NCBI GenBank assembly: GCA_003254905.1
Contig: QANU01046441.1
Coordinates: 358,665-422,664 of the forward strand
From: Nissolia schottii
Taxonomy: Eukaryota; Streptophyta; Magnoliopsida; Fabales; Fabaceae
Reading direction: 5' to 3'
Length of the DNA: 64,000 bases
Of the stretch, positions 47,906 to 59,269 are shown piece after piece (position 1 is the first letter of the stretch; the number at the start of each line of letters is the position of its first letter). Both the position numbers and the translations under genes were made by a program. The notes under the pieces are model-generated. The model was not told the DNA's origin, made no database searches, and saw only the letters and a list, made by a program, of their open reading frames with translations.

Positions 47906-49476
47906 AAAGACTTGAGACTTTAGTGGTTCTAAGGGATCCAATGAGTGAGGGTATGCCTACTTTAGTACACGAAAGCATGTATCATGAGGAAATGGCCGTC
48001 ATAAGAGTTAGGACGACCCTAGATAATTAGAGGTGTCCACGTAAAGTTAAAGGTACATAATTGAACCCTAGGGAACAAGTATGTAGTTATACAATAGGAA
48101 GTCTCTCTCTTGGCAAAGTCTACGGACACGCCCCTCACCAGTCCCAAAAGGGTGGATTGGTCAATGGTGTTACCTCGCCAGTCTTAAAAGGGTGGACTGG
48201 TTAACGAGGTTAAGGACACTAAAGAAAGAAAAGAAAGTATAAAAGAAAGAATGAAAGAAAGAATGAAAGAAATAAAAGATGAATGAGAAAGGGTGACATA
48301 ACACCTAAAGATATGATGATGATGATGTATGAGTCCAACGCTTGGTTGCGTTGCAAGGGCCAACCCCCGCCTCCTACCTAGTAGAGGTTAGCCCACTTGA
48401 TAGGCGATGATGGACACTAGACCCCATCGGTGGTTAGCAACTACTCAGGTGTGAGCGCAGCCTGATCGTTGTTAAGTTGGGAACAGAAGTGGTTGTAGTC
48501 GTATGGCCACGACTACATGGGCGAAGGACTAGACGAAAATGACGCTAACCCGGGTAAGCCGATATGCGTAAGAGATTCCCAGATTCCCCTCATGCACTAT
48601 ATAGTTACATGTATGAATGAATGGATGTATGTATGTATGCCAGTATGTATGCAGGTGTGTATGTATCTATATATGTTTATGCATTATGTATCGTCACGGG
48701 AACGACTCAAGACGACTATTATGTCTTTAGCCGTAACGTAAAGATAATGATCACGAAGCCTAGGTAATGACAAGAGTAGTAACCTGATCACCTAGTAATT
48801 TAGGTAAAACTGCTCAGGACATAGGTTAATGATCATAATAATCAGTAGAGATCTAGTATGCATGACACTTAGAGGTCTTTCCTGAGTGGCCTGGACTCTG
48901 CCTGAGTAAATAAATTATAGAGACCACGTCGAGTTCCCACTAAGAACGTAATCGTTCTTACCCCCACTCGTGTATGACTCCAGATTGCAGTCATGACTTC
49001 CCCGCCTGCCAAAGACGTTTGGTTGTTTACCCGTACACGTCAGCGTAATTTCCGTACAGACACTCTCATTAAGACATGCACCTTTGCGCCCCCCTAACAT
49101 GCCTAATGGAGAGCCCGAGGTTCCCCCGTCCGAGCCAGAGCGCTGAGTGCAGACCCAGGACTGTCCACCCCTCCGGTCCGTGGACAAGGCTGCCGAACTA
49201 CCGCCAGGAAGAGGGTACTCCCAGTCTTACCGCGCCAATTTGCCCCTCGAGACTTCACCGCGGTGACCAACCTGTCCAGCGAGGACGAGGCTGCGGGAGA
49301 GGAGGACCCAGCGGAGAGGAAGGATAACTCCGAGGAGTAGCCGCAGCAAGACCCTGGTAGTGCTGATAGGAGCAGGTTTGTAACGTACGCGCTATGAGTA
49401 GTTCTCATCCGTGTACGTAGGTTAGATATATATGTATATAGGTGTGGATGTATTATGGTAACTGGGTATGTATGGA

Positions 49477-49643
49477 CGTGTATGTATATATGTAATTTCG
49501 CAGTGAGAACTGTACCTTTAAATTAAGATTATATAAATGAGTATGTGTAATTGCGGGCCNCGTGTATGTATATATGTAATTTCGCAGTGAGAACTGTACC
49601 TTTAAATTAAGATTATATAAATGAGTATGTGTAATTGCGGGCC
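49477..49643. other. Probable assembly join: exact 83-bp duplication around one N
   Basis: Bases 49477-49559 and 49561-49643 are identical and are separated only by the N at 49560. Such an arrangement is what results when two contig ends that overlap are abutted with a one-base gap instead of being merged. A genuine tandem duplication in the LTR is possible but less likely. Confidence 0.8.
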
Positions 49644-49920
49644 CCTATGTGCACTCAGCCGACCACTACTACACGACAGGTATGTATTCACATTTCCTTT
49701 ATCTCTTGTTATGACGTTAAACGATGTAGTATGTGGATGGCTCTTTATTTTCTAGTAACAATACTTACAAAAGAAAGTTCAAATTGGCCCATATTTTCAT
49801 AAACCCTAGTTTGTAAAGATAACGTAGAACGATAATAGTTCACAGCACCAGAAGATCACCACCTAGCCTGGAAGGCTTGGGACTTAAGCATAAGCTAACT
49901 AGCTAGGGTGTTTCAATCAT

Positions 49921-50366
49921 CACTAGTGAGCTTCGCGAGTGCAAGGAGGAGGTCCCCAACAAGATGATGATGCTTGACGATTCTTGTTGTTGTTGTTGTC
50001 CGGTTGTGTACGTTGTTGTTGCTGTTGTGTTGTGTGTGCCTCTATTGTTGTCGTATTTGCATTGGTGCGCCAGTGGCAGGGCTTGTACGTTGTTGTCGGC
50101 TTGGGCTTGGGGCAATGGGTCAAATTCTCAAAGGTAGAAAAATAGATTTGGGATAGGGTTTTAGATGGTGGAAGGTTAGGGTTTCTTGGCTGATGGAATT
50201 GGGGTTTGAGATAGTGTGATGTTGAGCTGTGGGGGACGGTGGTTAGTGGAGAGATGTGGAAAAGGAAAATATTGAAACATGAAGATAGGGATAATAAAAT
50301 GAAAATTGAATAAATAATTGAAAGTATAAAAGTCATTTCATGGTGTATAAATCACATGCAAGCGAG
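49921..50366. other. Low-complexity flank of solo LTR
   Basis: GTTGTTGTT-type repeats (about 49980-50035) produce poly-Gln/Asn frames on the minus strand that I do not regard as a gene. It is the counterpart of the CCACCACTGCC-rich region at 46250-46370 on the other side of the LTR, and both lie inside the inverted repeats at 46087 and 50367. Confidence 0.4.
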
Positions 50367-50401
50367 GTGAGTGTAATATCAATAAATTTTAAGGAAGGTC
50401 A
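50367..50401 (+). repeat. Right member of inverted repeat pair
   Basis: Reverse-complement partner of 46087-46131, about 80 percent alike over 34 bases. It lies about 280 bp upstream of the expansin start codon and thus in the probable expansin promoter. Confidence 0.5.
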
Positions 50402-50680
50402 TAATCTTTAAATCAACAAAAAAAAACTTCCTAAAAGGAAAACAAAAAAAGAAAGAAAAGAAAAAGAAAAAAGAAGAAGGTGATATCGAGTTTGAGTGTG
50501 AAACAGAACAACGGTAAGAAAACCGGAAAAAGCACGCAGAACAGCGCACACACTCGTCGGTTGCAAATAAAGGAAGTAACCCAAAAATCAACCCACACCA
50601 TCCATCTCCTTCGTATCTTCTGTTCCCTTTTTTCTTCACTCTCTCTCTCTCAGTTCGCAATTCACACTGAACCGAAGGAA

Positions 50681-52696
50681 ATGTCACTAACAACACTCTT
50701 CACACTAACCATCACTCTCTTCACACTCTCTTCAACCGCCACCTCTCACTTCTCTTCTTCTTCCGAACCTTCCCCTTCTTCTTCTTCTCCTTTCTCTTCT
50801 ACTTCTTCTTCACTCTCCGAGTGGCGATCCGCACGCGCCACCTACTACGCCGCCGCCGATCCCCGCGACGCCGTCGGCGGCGCGTGCGGATACGGCGACC
50901 TCGTGAAAGCCGGGTACGGCATGGCGACGGTGGGGCTCAGCGAGGCGCTGTTCGAGCGGGGCCAGATCTGCGGCGCGTGCTTCGAGCTCCGGTGCGTGGA
51001 GGACCTCCGGTGGTGCATACCGGGGACGTCAATCATCGTCACGGCGACAAACTTCTGCGCGCCGAACTACGGGTTCGCGAACGAGGGCGGCGGCCACTGC
51101 AACCCGCCGAACAAGCACTTCGTTCTTCCAATCGAGGCGTTCGAGAAGATCGCTATATGGAAGGCAGGAAACATGCCGGTCCAGTACCGAAGGTAGACCC
51201 GTGCCGCAGTGTATCGTTTTCTCTTCCGTTCATTGTTTGTTGTTTTTGTGTGTTGAAAATTGTTGGAATTTGAAATGTGCGTAATGGTTAAGAACGGAGT
51301 AAGGGAGCAGAATGCTAAGAAAGAATTACAGATTAATTGTCTTAGAGATTTGAAAATCGTGTATGATTTTGTGCCCCCAGGGACCGCTCTATGAGAAAAT
51401 TGAAGTGGATGATTGCACGATAGGTTAGTCGGTAGATGATTGAGCTAGAGATAGAGAGAGGATTTGAATATTGAAAGGCTACTTGCATTGAGCAGTGATT
51501 TTGTGCTCCTATCGATTGCTGATGTTGGTGGTGAACAGGTCGTTTTGATGAATGCATTAGCATTTTCTTTTTTATGTTAATTAAGAGTTGAGTTGTTGTT
51601 AGGCATGGCCGTCTATAGTTAGTGTGTGTGTGTGTGTGTGTGTGTGAGGGTGAGGGAGAGAGAGAGAGAGAGAGGGGGGGGAGGGAAGGGGAAATGGAGC
51701 AGGATAATAGCATCATTTCAAGGTACGGATTTAAAATCTTGAATATTGGTTCCTGTGAAGAGGAAATGCTGAAAAGAGGATTTGTGATATATACATTTTT
51801 AGCTAGGTTCATGAGAGATGTGGATGGCTACACACAATTCCCAAACTTTTATGCGATTTATTTGTTGTCATTGCCCTATTAATTGGTGCATAGCTCCTTC
51901 TTTTTGGACTTTTCGAGAAATTAAATTGACAAAAGCTGTCTCAAAAACTTGTGCACCATGTATTAAAGGTGTGGATGGTGACTGATTGATCAAGAGGAAA
52001 TTAGGAGAATGGTAAGCAATATGGTAAGCTGGGAGCTAACTAGAATGGCATGCTACATACACCTCTCCCAACTAGTTTTGCCATGTCTAATTATCACGTT
52101 ACTGCTAAAAGATCTCGATGAATAATTCTTGTGGATAAAGTTCATGGAGTGGTATATGTTTTGTTAAATAACTTAAAGAAGGGATAGGAGTTTATGGATT
52201 TAATTCCAATAGCTAATTAAGGAACTTTGTGATTCAGCAGCTAAATACTTGCATAAAAGTCCTAATTCTACATCATTTACTTCTGGTACCAAGGAATGAA
52301 CAAATTTTTCTTGGGAACTTGTTCATTTCATTCTTTATTACTACATATTCTGAATGCTGTGTAACTTGTGTTCTCATATGGAGCAGGATACAATGCAGAA
52401 GAGAAGGAGGAATCCGGTTTACAATCACTGGTTCCGGTATTTTCATTTCAGTGCTGATCAGCAATGTTGCTGGTCATGGAGACATAGTCGCTGTGAAGGT
52501 TAAGGGCTCTAGAACTGGTTGGCTTCCAATGGGTCGGAATTGGGGCCAAAACTGGCATGTGAGTGCGTTACTACAGAATCAACCTCTTTCCTTTGAGGTT
52601 ACTAGTAGTGATGGGAAGACAGTTACTTCATTCAATGTTGCTCCCAAGGATTGGAGCTTTGGACAAACCTTTGAAGGCAAGCAATTTGAGCCTTAA
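50681..52696 (+). CDS. EXPA11: Alpha-expansin, EXPA11-like (273 aa, 2 exons)
   Basis: Exons 50681-51192 and 52387-52696 are joined through a 1.19-kb GT/AG intron that splits an Arg codon. Total 822 nt, no stop. Residues 1-22 or so form a secretion signal, followed by an unusual Ser/Pro-rich stretch (about 25-45), then the six-barrel GH45-like domain with GACGYG (67-72) and conserved cysteines, then the cellulose-binding C-terminal domain with [15 protein letters not shown]. Expansins are secreted to the wall and loosen cellulose-matrix contacts at acid pH without hydrolysis. The [18 protein letters not shown] stretch identifies the EXPA11-type subgroup and reads HFV (146-148) where most alpha-expansins have HFD. 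Exon 1 is strikingly GC-rich from about 50815, unlike exon 2. The intron contains (TG)n and (GA)n tracts at 51623-51678. The first ATG gives a proper signal peptide. Confidence 0.95.
51623..51678. repeat. (TG)n-(GA)n compound microsatellite in expansin intron
   Basis: About 12 TG units followed by GAGGG and about 9 GA units, ending in a G run. It is intronic and likely polymorphic. Confidence 0.9.
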
Positions 52697-54225
52697 AAAA
52701 GCATAAAGAAGAAAAACTGCTTCAAGGGACTATTCTCCATCCCTTTTCCCTTCCCAAAATTTTTTCTACCCTATTAGGGAAGTGTACTTTACTGGTGGTT
52801 TTCTGTTACATTTTAATTCTTTTGGTTTTGTAGAAGACTGTGTAGATAGCAAATGGTTTAGTGGTTTGTGAGATTTTCAATGTGACCGTACCTTTCTATT
52901 TATTATTATCTTAGGAGATTTTGTATGGAAACATGACTTATTGGTCAACCCCAAAAGAAGGCTTAAACATGTAAATTCTGTGCCTGTGAGGCTCGTTTGG
53001 ATGCATCGCGTTGTCTTCAGTATTACTTCATCGTCCAACCCCCACTTAATGGTATGGATATCCCATCGCATTGCATTATACAACTATATAATAGGAGAGA
53101 TACAAATTGAAACAGTAAACAGAATCTAGACAAACATGTACAATTTTTGCCCAAATTTTGGTATGAATTTTGGATGATTTTTGTTAGTTGGGTATTTCTA
53201 TGTTCTCAATCCTTTCTTTTTCAAAGTTCGTCCCCTGTTACTAGTGTTTCCTATCTGCCTCAATGCAGCTGCATGCAAGAAATATGGTTCTTCAACTCAA
53301 CAGCAGCATGCTTAAATTTTTGTTTCTCTCAACATATGAATGTACTGAAGAGTATTGAGTAGTCCTCTAGACATCCTATCAATGGTGAATGTTCAATTTT
53401 GCTTTTCGGTAATAAATTGATTCGTAGAGCACCTACTACAACCACCATCGAATTGGGATCTAAATACGACTGATAAATGTTAAGTTCAAAATATGCAAAT
53501 GAATGATCATTCTTCTCTTTAGAGTTTTAAAGAATAATGTCATCAATTGATAAGTATACACTCAGGCAAACGTTGAAGTATAGTGATTCTTGAAACATTG
53601 ACGCTAGATTAAAGAACTCCTACCTTAAACAACATGCAGCTGTTAAGCCCTGAGGTGTTCTACTCGTGCCAAAAGAAATTATTTGTCAGTGAGGAAAAAC
53701 ATAAAACAAGCTTCAACTAATCACTGTAATCCATGAGAAAACAATGGTTTCATTCTCGTTTATTCATCTGCAACACACTAAACATCGCACAAAAATAAGC
53801 CAGATAAGAAAGTAACAAATAGAAATCATCATACTGCATCATGCATCATGGAATTGCATAAAGGATACTTACATCAAGAAAAAAATTTAGAAATGAATCC
53901 CAATTATATTATGGTTAAAAGCATGTAATGTGAGAACTGTTTGTACAGAAATTTGAGCTTCTAACTAATGAGACTAATTCATGATCTGTTATAGCATACA
54001 TTGGAACAAGGGAAAAAATAGAAACAAAGAATTTCAAATGTGATTTGTTATAACAACAACTCTAAAACTAATTGAATCAAAGGCCCTGAACAAACCTAGT
54101 AAAAAAATTTGCAAGCTATAATGGGAAGAACTTAACTTCTATTAATCAAAATCTTTTGAAGTATCCTACCGTATATTGAGAGCACATCTAAGAGGAGGAA
54201 GAAAAAAATGCCAACGCTACAAACA
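52697..54225. other. Intergenic space between convergent EXPA11 and AXY9 genes
   Basis: Holds the 3' untranslated regions of both flanking genes. The frames of 60-70 codons are unrecognised. No repeat of note seen. Confidence 0.5.
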
Positions 54226-55344
54226 TCAGAGCTTCTGATTAGATTCAATGAGCAAAGCATTCAGCAAAACATGAACCCCAGCTTCATAAACAGCTCCATC
54301 ATAATGCATTCCATCATCTGTACACTTGATCCCACAGTTCCAACTCAGTGACCCCATATCAAGAAGTTGAAATGGCCCGCCAAACTGCCTCAACATGTTG
54401 CTCCTCTCAAGCTCCCTCTCATACTCACCCCTCACTGAATCAGTCATCTTCTCCTTCTTCTCCTGTGTGTTCAACATGGAGTTCACCAAGCTCGGCATTC
54501 CGAGCCAGAACAAGTGTGGGGATCTGACCGAGACGGAGCCGGTCACTGGCCCATCAGTGCCGAATTCTGGGGAGATAGGCAAGAGTGATGCCACAGAATT
54601 CCTCAGAATCCCTAACTCCACACCATAATCTGAAGCATTGGTGATGTGGAGCATGTGCCAAAGGCCACACCCCATAACCAATAGATCAGGGTACACATGA
54701 TTCTCCTTAAACTCCATCACCAAATTGGTCAAATTGGATGCATAAGGAGCCCAAACAAAATCCAATTTCATCCCAAACTCAGCAACCACAATGTGGTAAT
54801 TGCTGTGCCTCTTGAACAAAGAGGCTTTAACAGATTCCATGCGTTCAGAGTCCAACACCAAACCCAACAAAGACATTGCAAAGATTCTAGCTTGGGAATC
54901 CCCAGCCACAACCACCCAAGACCCATTAAGCAAATCAGAAACGTGGTGCCTCTTCAGCCTCTGAAACTCGCACGAGTCCAAAGAACTCGATCTCCTCCAA
55001 GACCAAGACTTTACATAGTTCATAGAGTTCTTGTTGATCAAAGGGTCAAAGGCCATGCTTGGCTTAACCTCAAAATCGATTTCGTGGAGCAAGGAGACAC
55101 AAGAATCACGATCATCCACAACAACAGCAACATCGTTATCGTTAGAAGAAGAAGAAGAAGAAGTAACAAAGTCAGAGATTGAAGGGAAATAAGGGGTGAG
55201 GTGAACACCAACTGCAAGAGTGATGAAGAGTGCGCCACTGAAGAAGAGGACCTTGTTGCGGCTAAGGTGCCAACCCGCCATACCCATTGGCACAAACAGA
55301 ACAACGCACGCAGCCAATAAACCCAACTGCACTGCCCCAAACAT
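54226..55344 (-). CDS. AXY9: AXY9-like wall polysaccharide acetylation protein (372 aa)
   Basis: Single-exon frame with an N-terminal membrane segment (about residues 5-24, with a second hydrophobic stretch at 32-52) that would anchor it in the Golgi, facing the lumen. It carries the SGNH-esterase type motifs: GDS at 148-150 (in VVVAGDSQARIF), a central MGCGLWHML block and DGMH at 344-347 giving the DxxH pair, with surrounding cysteines. This layout fits AXY9 of Arabidopsis, related to the luminal part of animal CASD1. AXY9 is needed for O-acetylation of xyloglucan and xylan and is thought to pass acetyl groups between the RWA proteins and TBL transferases. The Ser run at 62-67 is unconserved. 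Length is close to the family value. The first ATG is used because the hydrophobic segment begins immediately after it. Confidence 0.88.
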   Translation of the reverse strand: MFGAVQLGLLAACVVLFVPMGMAGWHLSRNKVLFFSGALFITLAVGVHLTPYFPSISDFVTSSSSSSNDNDVAVVVDDRDSCVSLLHEIDFEVKPSMAFDPLINKNSMNYVKSWSWRRSSSLDSCEFQRLKRHHVSDLLNGSWVVVAGDSQARIFAMSLLGLVLDSERMESVKASLFKRHSNYHIVVAEFGMKLDFVWAPYASNLTNLVMEFKENHVYPDLLVMGCGLWHMLHITNASDYGVELGILRNSVASLLPISPEFGTDGPVTGSVSVRSPHLFWLGMPSLVNSMLNTQEKKEKMTDSVRGEYERELERSNMLRQFGGPFQLLDMGSLSWNCGIKCTDDGMHYDGAVYEAGVHVLLNALLIESNQKL

Positions 55345-57921
55345 TGCCCCTTCTTCTTCTTATTCTTCAGATCCCTCTTGAAAATTCACATCTATTTATT
55401 GATTTCTCTGCATCAAAGAATCACTCCCAGAATCCATTGGTTGCATAAAGATTGGTTTTTTTTTTTTTTTTGGTTTCTTAGAGAGAAGGGTCTTGATGGG
55501 GTTGCAGCCGGTGATGGAAAACGAAGTGGAAAATCTGAGATCTGAAGAAAGAACGAAACTTTTTCTGCACCCAGAGAAAAAAGGGGGTGAGGGTGAAAGT
55601 TGGTGGGGTGATTTAATGGCTTGTGAATGAAGGTAAAAAAAAAAAAAAAACAAAAAAGAAAAAAAAAACGATTTTTTTTGGGTGGTGGTGATGGGAACGT
55701 GATAACAATAACAGAGGAATGAGGATTCAATTCAAAATTGATATATATAAAAAATAAAAAAAATGTTAACATGGGTGATGGATGGAAAGGATCGGTTTTA
55801 CTTCATACCAACAACATCGGATTTCGAAACCCGGTCCCTATGATTGTGAGGGATGCGTATCTCATTTTTTGCACCTGTTTTTTTTCTTTTTTTTGGTCCT
55901 AACTGAAGTTGTGGATTTTTCTGCTTTCTCCTCTGCTTTTTTACCACAGCTTGGTGTGCGTGAGTGGGATTTTGTATTGTGCTCCAGAGTTTTTCTTTCC
56001 CTGCCAGTTGCCACCGCCAGTGCATAAGTTCATTTATATGTTTACTTTTTTGAGTGAGGGGACAAAATACTCTCTAAGTGGACGCATTAGTTTTCACTTA
56101 ATCAACTATCAAATTAATTCCTAAAATTTTTAATATCAATTAAATTTATTTCATAATTTTAAATCCATTAAGTAAATCTATATAAATAGAAAATGTCAAT
56201 TAAATTAGTCATTTTACATATTTATTACGGGATTGATTTAACATTTATAAACTACATAGACAAATTTATAAATTTTAGGGATTAAATTAATATTTTATTT
56301 GTTCTACGCGCGGAGGGAGAGAAGTTTTTTTAATGAAAAAAATACTTTTTTTTATCATTTGTTTGTGTTTATTAAAAGAAGTAGAAAAAAAAATAATCAA
56401 TTTTTTTACTTATTTTGAGAGGCAAATTTTTACCTATTTTTGTAGAATTACAAGTAATAAAAGAGAGATAATATGCTCCTTAAAATTAATAATTGGTGTA
56501 ACCTCTAATCTATCCTCATAATTTTTATAAAATACCAAAACATATATAATACATACAATTTTATCAATTTAAATATTTTTTTCCAAATTATGTACTTTAT
56601 TAATTTAATATATAATTACATGCTTTTAAAAGTAACCAAAAATGTAAACATAAAATGTGTTTATTGAGAATTCGTTAATAGAAAAAATTAATTATATAAT
56701 TTAACTTAAGTTTACATGCATCATTTTTGTTTTTATTGATGTTTGTGTTGCTTGTATAGTTTTGTCACATTGCACTTATTAATATAATTTAAAATCAATG
56801 TATATTAATGGTATTCTTGGCAGGAACAAACGCATTCATTTCATTTTAAAATATAAAATATGCGAATCAATGTATCTTCAATTAATCACATATAGTTTAC
56901 TTTCAATTAAATGTTAATATATATTTTTTATTTTATTTGAATTAATTTTTAATAATTATATATGTAATTAAATTATTTTTAATTAAAAATAAATAATATA
57001 TAAGTAATTTATATATTTTCACTATATAATTTATTGTTTCTATAATGTTATTTTTTTTATCAAAAACATTTTCTGATAAACAAGTTTTTTATGTCCTTAA
57101 TTGTAATTTTATTTTAAAAAAGTACTTTTTATTTGTTACATAAGATTAGCAATTCCTTATTTTGAAAATAAGTACTTCTACAATTACATCCAAATGAAAA
57201 ATATTTTTTTTTGCTTCTGCTTCTACTTCTACTTATGATTCTGATTCTACTTCTATTTATGCTTTTAAAAAGAAAGCGCAAACAAACACATCCTATAACC
57301 CTAACTCAAGATTTGACTCTAGCATGGAAAATGAAGTAGTGTAGACCGCAAAGACATAGGGACCGCACAGATGCAGAGATAGAAACAAATATACAAGTGC
57401 ATCACAACGTTATTTTATACCAGGATCAAGTTAACAAAGTTAAGCCAATGAGTTAACAACCTACATGTACATTTTGGATAAATTAAAAAATTGAGTTAAT
57501 TAAGGGACTAATGTCCCATTTATATGGTGAGACTATTTTGTCTCCCTAAAAAATGGTGATGGGACAAATAGGGCATTCACTCTATTTTTTTTTTGGGGAG
57601 GGGGTCAAAATTGATTTATTTAACATATGTATTAAACTAATCATCAATTAAACATGGAGATACAGGTTAATTTGAGATATAGAAAAGAAAAAACTTGTGT
57701 TAGGAGAGACAGTCACAATATTTCAAGTTGAATTAGTTAGTCTCGCTAATAGCGGAGTCCGGATACCAATGCAAGGAAGAGGAAAAAACATAAATGTAAG
57801 GGGATTCTTTTTCCCATACTCTTCCAATTTTTTTCCCAAATTAAAATAAACAAAATAACACATTCCTACAATGAACCAATTGCAAAGTTATTCCCAAAAT
57901 AAACAAATTTTCTTATAAAGG
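55345..57921. other. AXY9 promoter side and AT-rich intergenic DNA
   Basis: Bases up to about 55750 probably hold the AXY9 leader and promoter (a TATATATA run lies at 55741-55748). Poly-A/T tracts there generate spurious frames on both strands. From 55800 onward no gene is supported. A phrase repeated around 57215-57260 (TTCTACTTCTACTTATGATT) is a short simple repeat. Confidence 0.45.
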
Positions 57922-57941
57922 GAGTCGATTTAAATCGACTC
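57922..57941. repeat. Perfect 20-bp palindrome
   Basis: GAGTCGATTTAAATCGACTC reads identically on both strands. The half-phrase ATTTAAATCGACTTCC recurs about 50 bp downstream and a related GGAGTCAGTTTGAACTGACTC-like palindrome follows at about 58033. These lie at the head of the plant-mobile-domain remnant. Confidence 0.9.
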
Positions 57942-58129
57942 TCGTGCAAGTCATAATTATTTTTTTTTTAAAATTGAAAATTAATTTAAATCGACTTCCA
58001 ATTTTTCTATTTTAAAAAAAGGAGTCCATTGGAGTCAGTTTGAACTGACTCATTCACAATTCAAACTTTCCATCTCTCTATAAAATATCTCTATCTCTCT
58101 CTAGAAATCTTGTGGGGTTGAATTTTTGG

Positions 58130-58640
58130 TTCATAGTGCAATAGAATATAGAAATTTGATGCGTCTAAATGAGGTTGACTACATCCAACATCGAGTGAAT
58201 GTCTAGGTACATAGATATTTTTACCATAACGTTTTTGTGTTTCTATTTATGCTAATGTTGTAGAAATTATGAAAACTTTTAATGTAAGTGAAGTGTTTGA
58301 TGAAATGTCTTCAATGTTAGATTTATAGATTTATAATTAAAATGTTTAGTAAATTGATAAGGTAGATGTTAGGTTACTGTATGTCAAAAATGGTAGTGTA
58401 GATTTTTAGATTTATAGATAAATTATTTGGTAAATTGTTAAAATATTGTTACTGAATGAGTATTTTATTGAACTTGAGTGTTAGATCTATAGAATTGTTG
58501 TGATTGAAAAGATATATGTAAATGTTTTGGATAGATTGCTAAGATAGAGTATTTTATTGAACTTGAATGTTAGATCCATAGAGTTATTGTAGATTGATAA
58601 GGTATATGTTAGATCTATAGAGTTTTTGGGAACTTGAATG
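58130..58640 (+). repeat. Diverged direct repeats upstream of mobile-domain remnant
   Basis: Phrases such as GAGTATTTTATTGAACTTGA, TGTTAGATCTATAGA and TTGATAAGGTATATGTTAG recur two to three times at intervals near 100 bp. The segment could be an intron of the mobile-domain gene, since a short open peptide near 58158-58205 precedes it and coding similarity resumes near 58790. Confidence 0.5.
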
Positions 58641-58789
58641 TTAAATTGTCGATTAATTTATGGATCTCATTGTAAAAGAAATTAATTTCACAGCATATGT
58701 CATCGTATTTTATAATTTTATTTTGAGTCACTTTTTATGAGTGTAATTAGTCTAAATACCTTTTTTCTATGTCATTCTGTAGGCTCGAG

Positions 58790-59190
58790 TGTTGGAGACT
58801 AGACGATACGCAAATTTTTATGAACTGCATCAGTTGATGGAGCAGGGACTAATGGCTGCCCGATTCCGGATGTTGTGCGGATCATGCCATCATTCCAATA
58901 TGACATGACGTTGGTCAGTGTCATGGTAAAGAGGTAGCATCCTGAGACCCACACTTCTCATTTACCTTTTGGAGAGTGTATGTTCACACTACAGGACGTT
59001 GCAGTCATACTCGACCTTCCCGTTGAAGGTCCAGTTGTTATTGGATGGACTGGAGATTGGGCGAATTACTTCGACGGCAGGAGCCAACGGGTGCTGTGTG
59101 AGGATTTTCTCGGAGAAAGTCCCCACAACAGTACAAAAAGGGATCCACTGTCGTGCTTAATTGGATCCAACACATGTACCTTCATTTGAG
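58790..59190 (+). pseudogene. Plant mobile domain (MAIN-like) pseudogene, first block
   Basis: The frame starting near 58866 reads MPSFQYDMTLVSVMVKR, a TAG at 58935-58937 where Trp is expected, then HPETHTSHLPFGEC, MFTLQDVAVILDLPVEGPVV and CEDFLGESP. This is the plant mobile domain signature (VERWRPETHTFHLP.GE.T.TL.DV..LLGLPVDG). The domain occurs in MAIN-like proteins involved in silencing and genome stability and in many transposon-borne genes. The stop rules out a normal product. It is continued by the block at 59625-59935. Confidence 0.85.
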
Positions 59191-59269
59191 GGGTATTAAC
59201 ATTAATATGATTTTGTATAAACACAATACCCAAAACATTGATGCAAAATGGAATTTACAAACATATGGG

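Larger units (their letters stand above)
46767..49915 (+). repeat. Solo LTR, 3.15 kb, with ATCAT target duplication
   Basis: It begins TGTAACATCCTGAATCC and ends GGGTGTTTCA, with an exact 5-bp duplication ATCAT on both sides (46762-46766 and 49916-49920). TG...CA ends, a 5-bp duplication and absence of any internal coding region define a solo LTR left by recombination between two LTRs. TATAAATA at about 47262 may be the promoter TATA box. It contains an array of TTCGATTG/CGAATGAAA motifs (47670-47905), GAAA-rich and ATG-repeat tracts (48220-48330), and an apparent assembly duplication at 49477-49643, so its true length may be about 84 bp less. Open frames inside are short and unrecognised. 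The type of ends fits gypsy LTRs. Confidence 0.87.

Noticed and set aside
47023-49408. Open frames of 62-101 codons inside the solo LTR
   Set aside because: Short, mutually overlapping and without retroviral or host domains; LTRs normally do not code.
49477-49643. Recent tandem duplication in the LTR
   Set aside because: The exact match around a single N is better explained as an assembly join.
49923-50336. 137-codon minus-strand Gln/Asn-rich frame beside the solo LTR
   Set aside because: Driven by a GTT repeat; no conserved content or splice partner.
50821-51273. 150-codon Arg-rich frame inside expansin exon 1
   Set aside because: A shifted-frame shadow of the GC-rich expansin exon.
54697-55182. 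161-codon plus-strand frame
   Set aside because: Antisense shadow of the AXY9-like gene.
55396-55772. Minus-strand frames of 85 and 119 codons upstream of AXY9
   Set aside because: They lie in the AXY9 leader/promoter and are generated by poly-A/T tracts.
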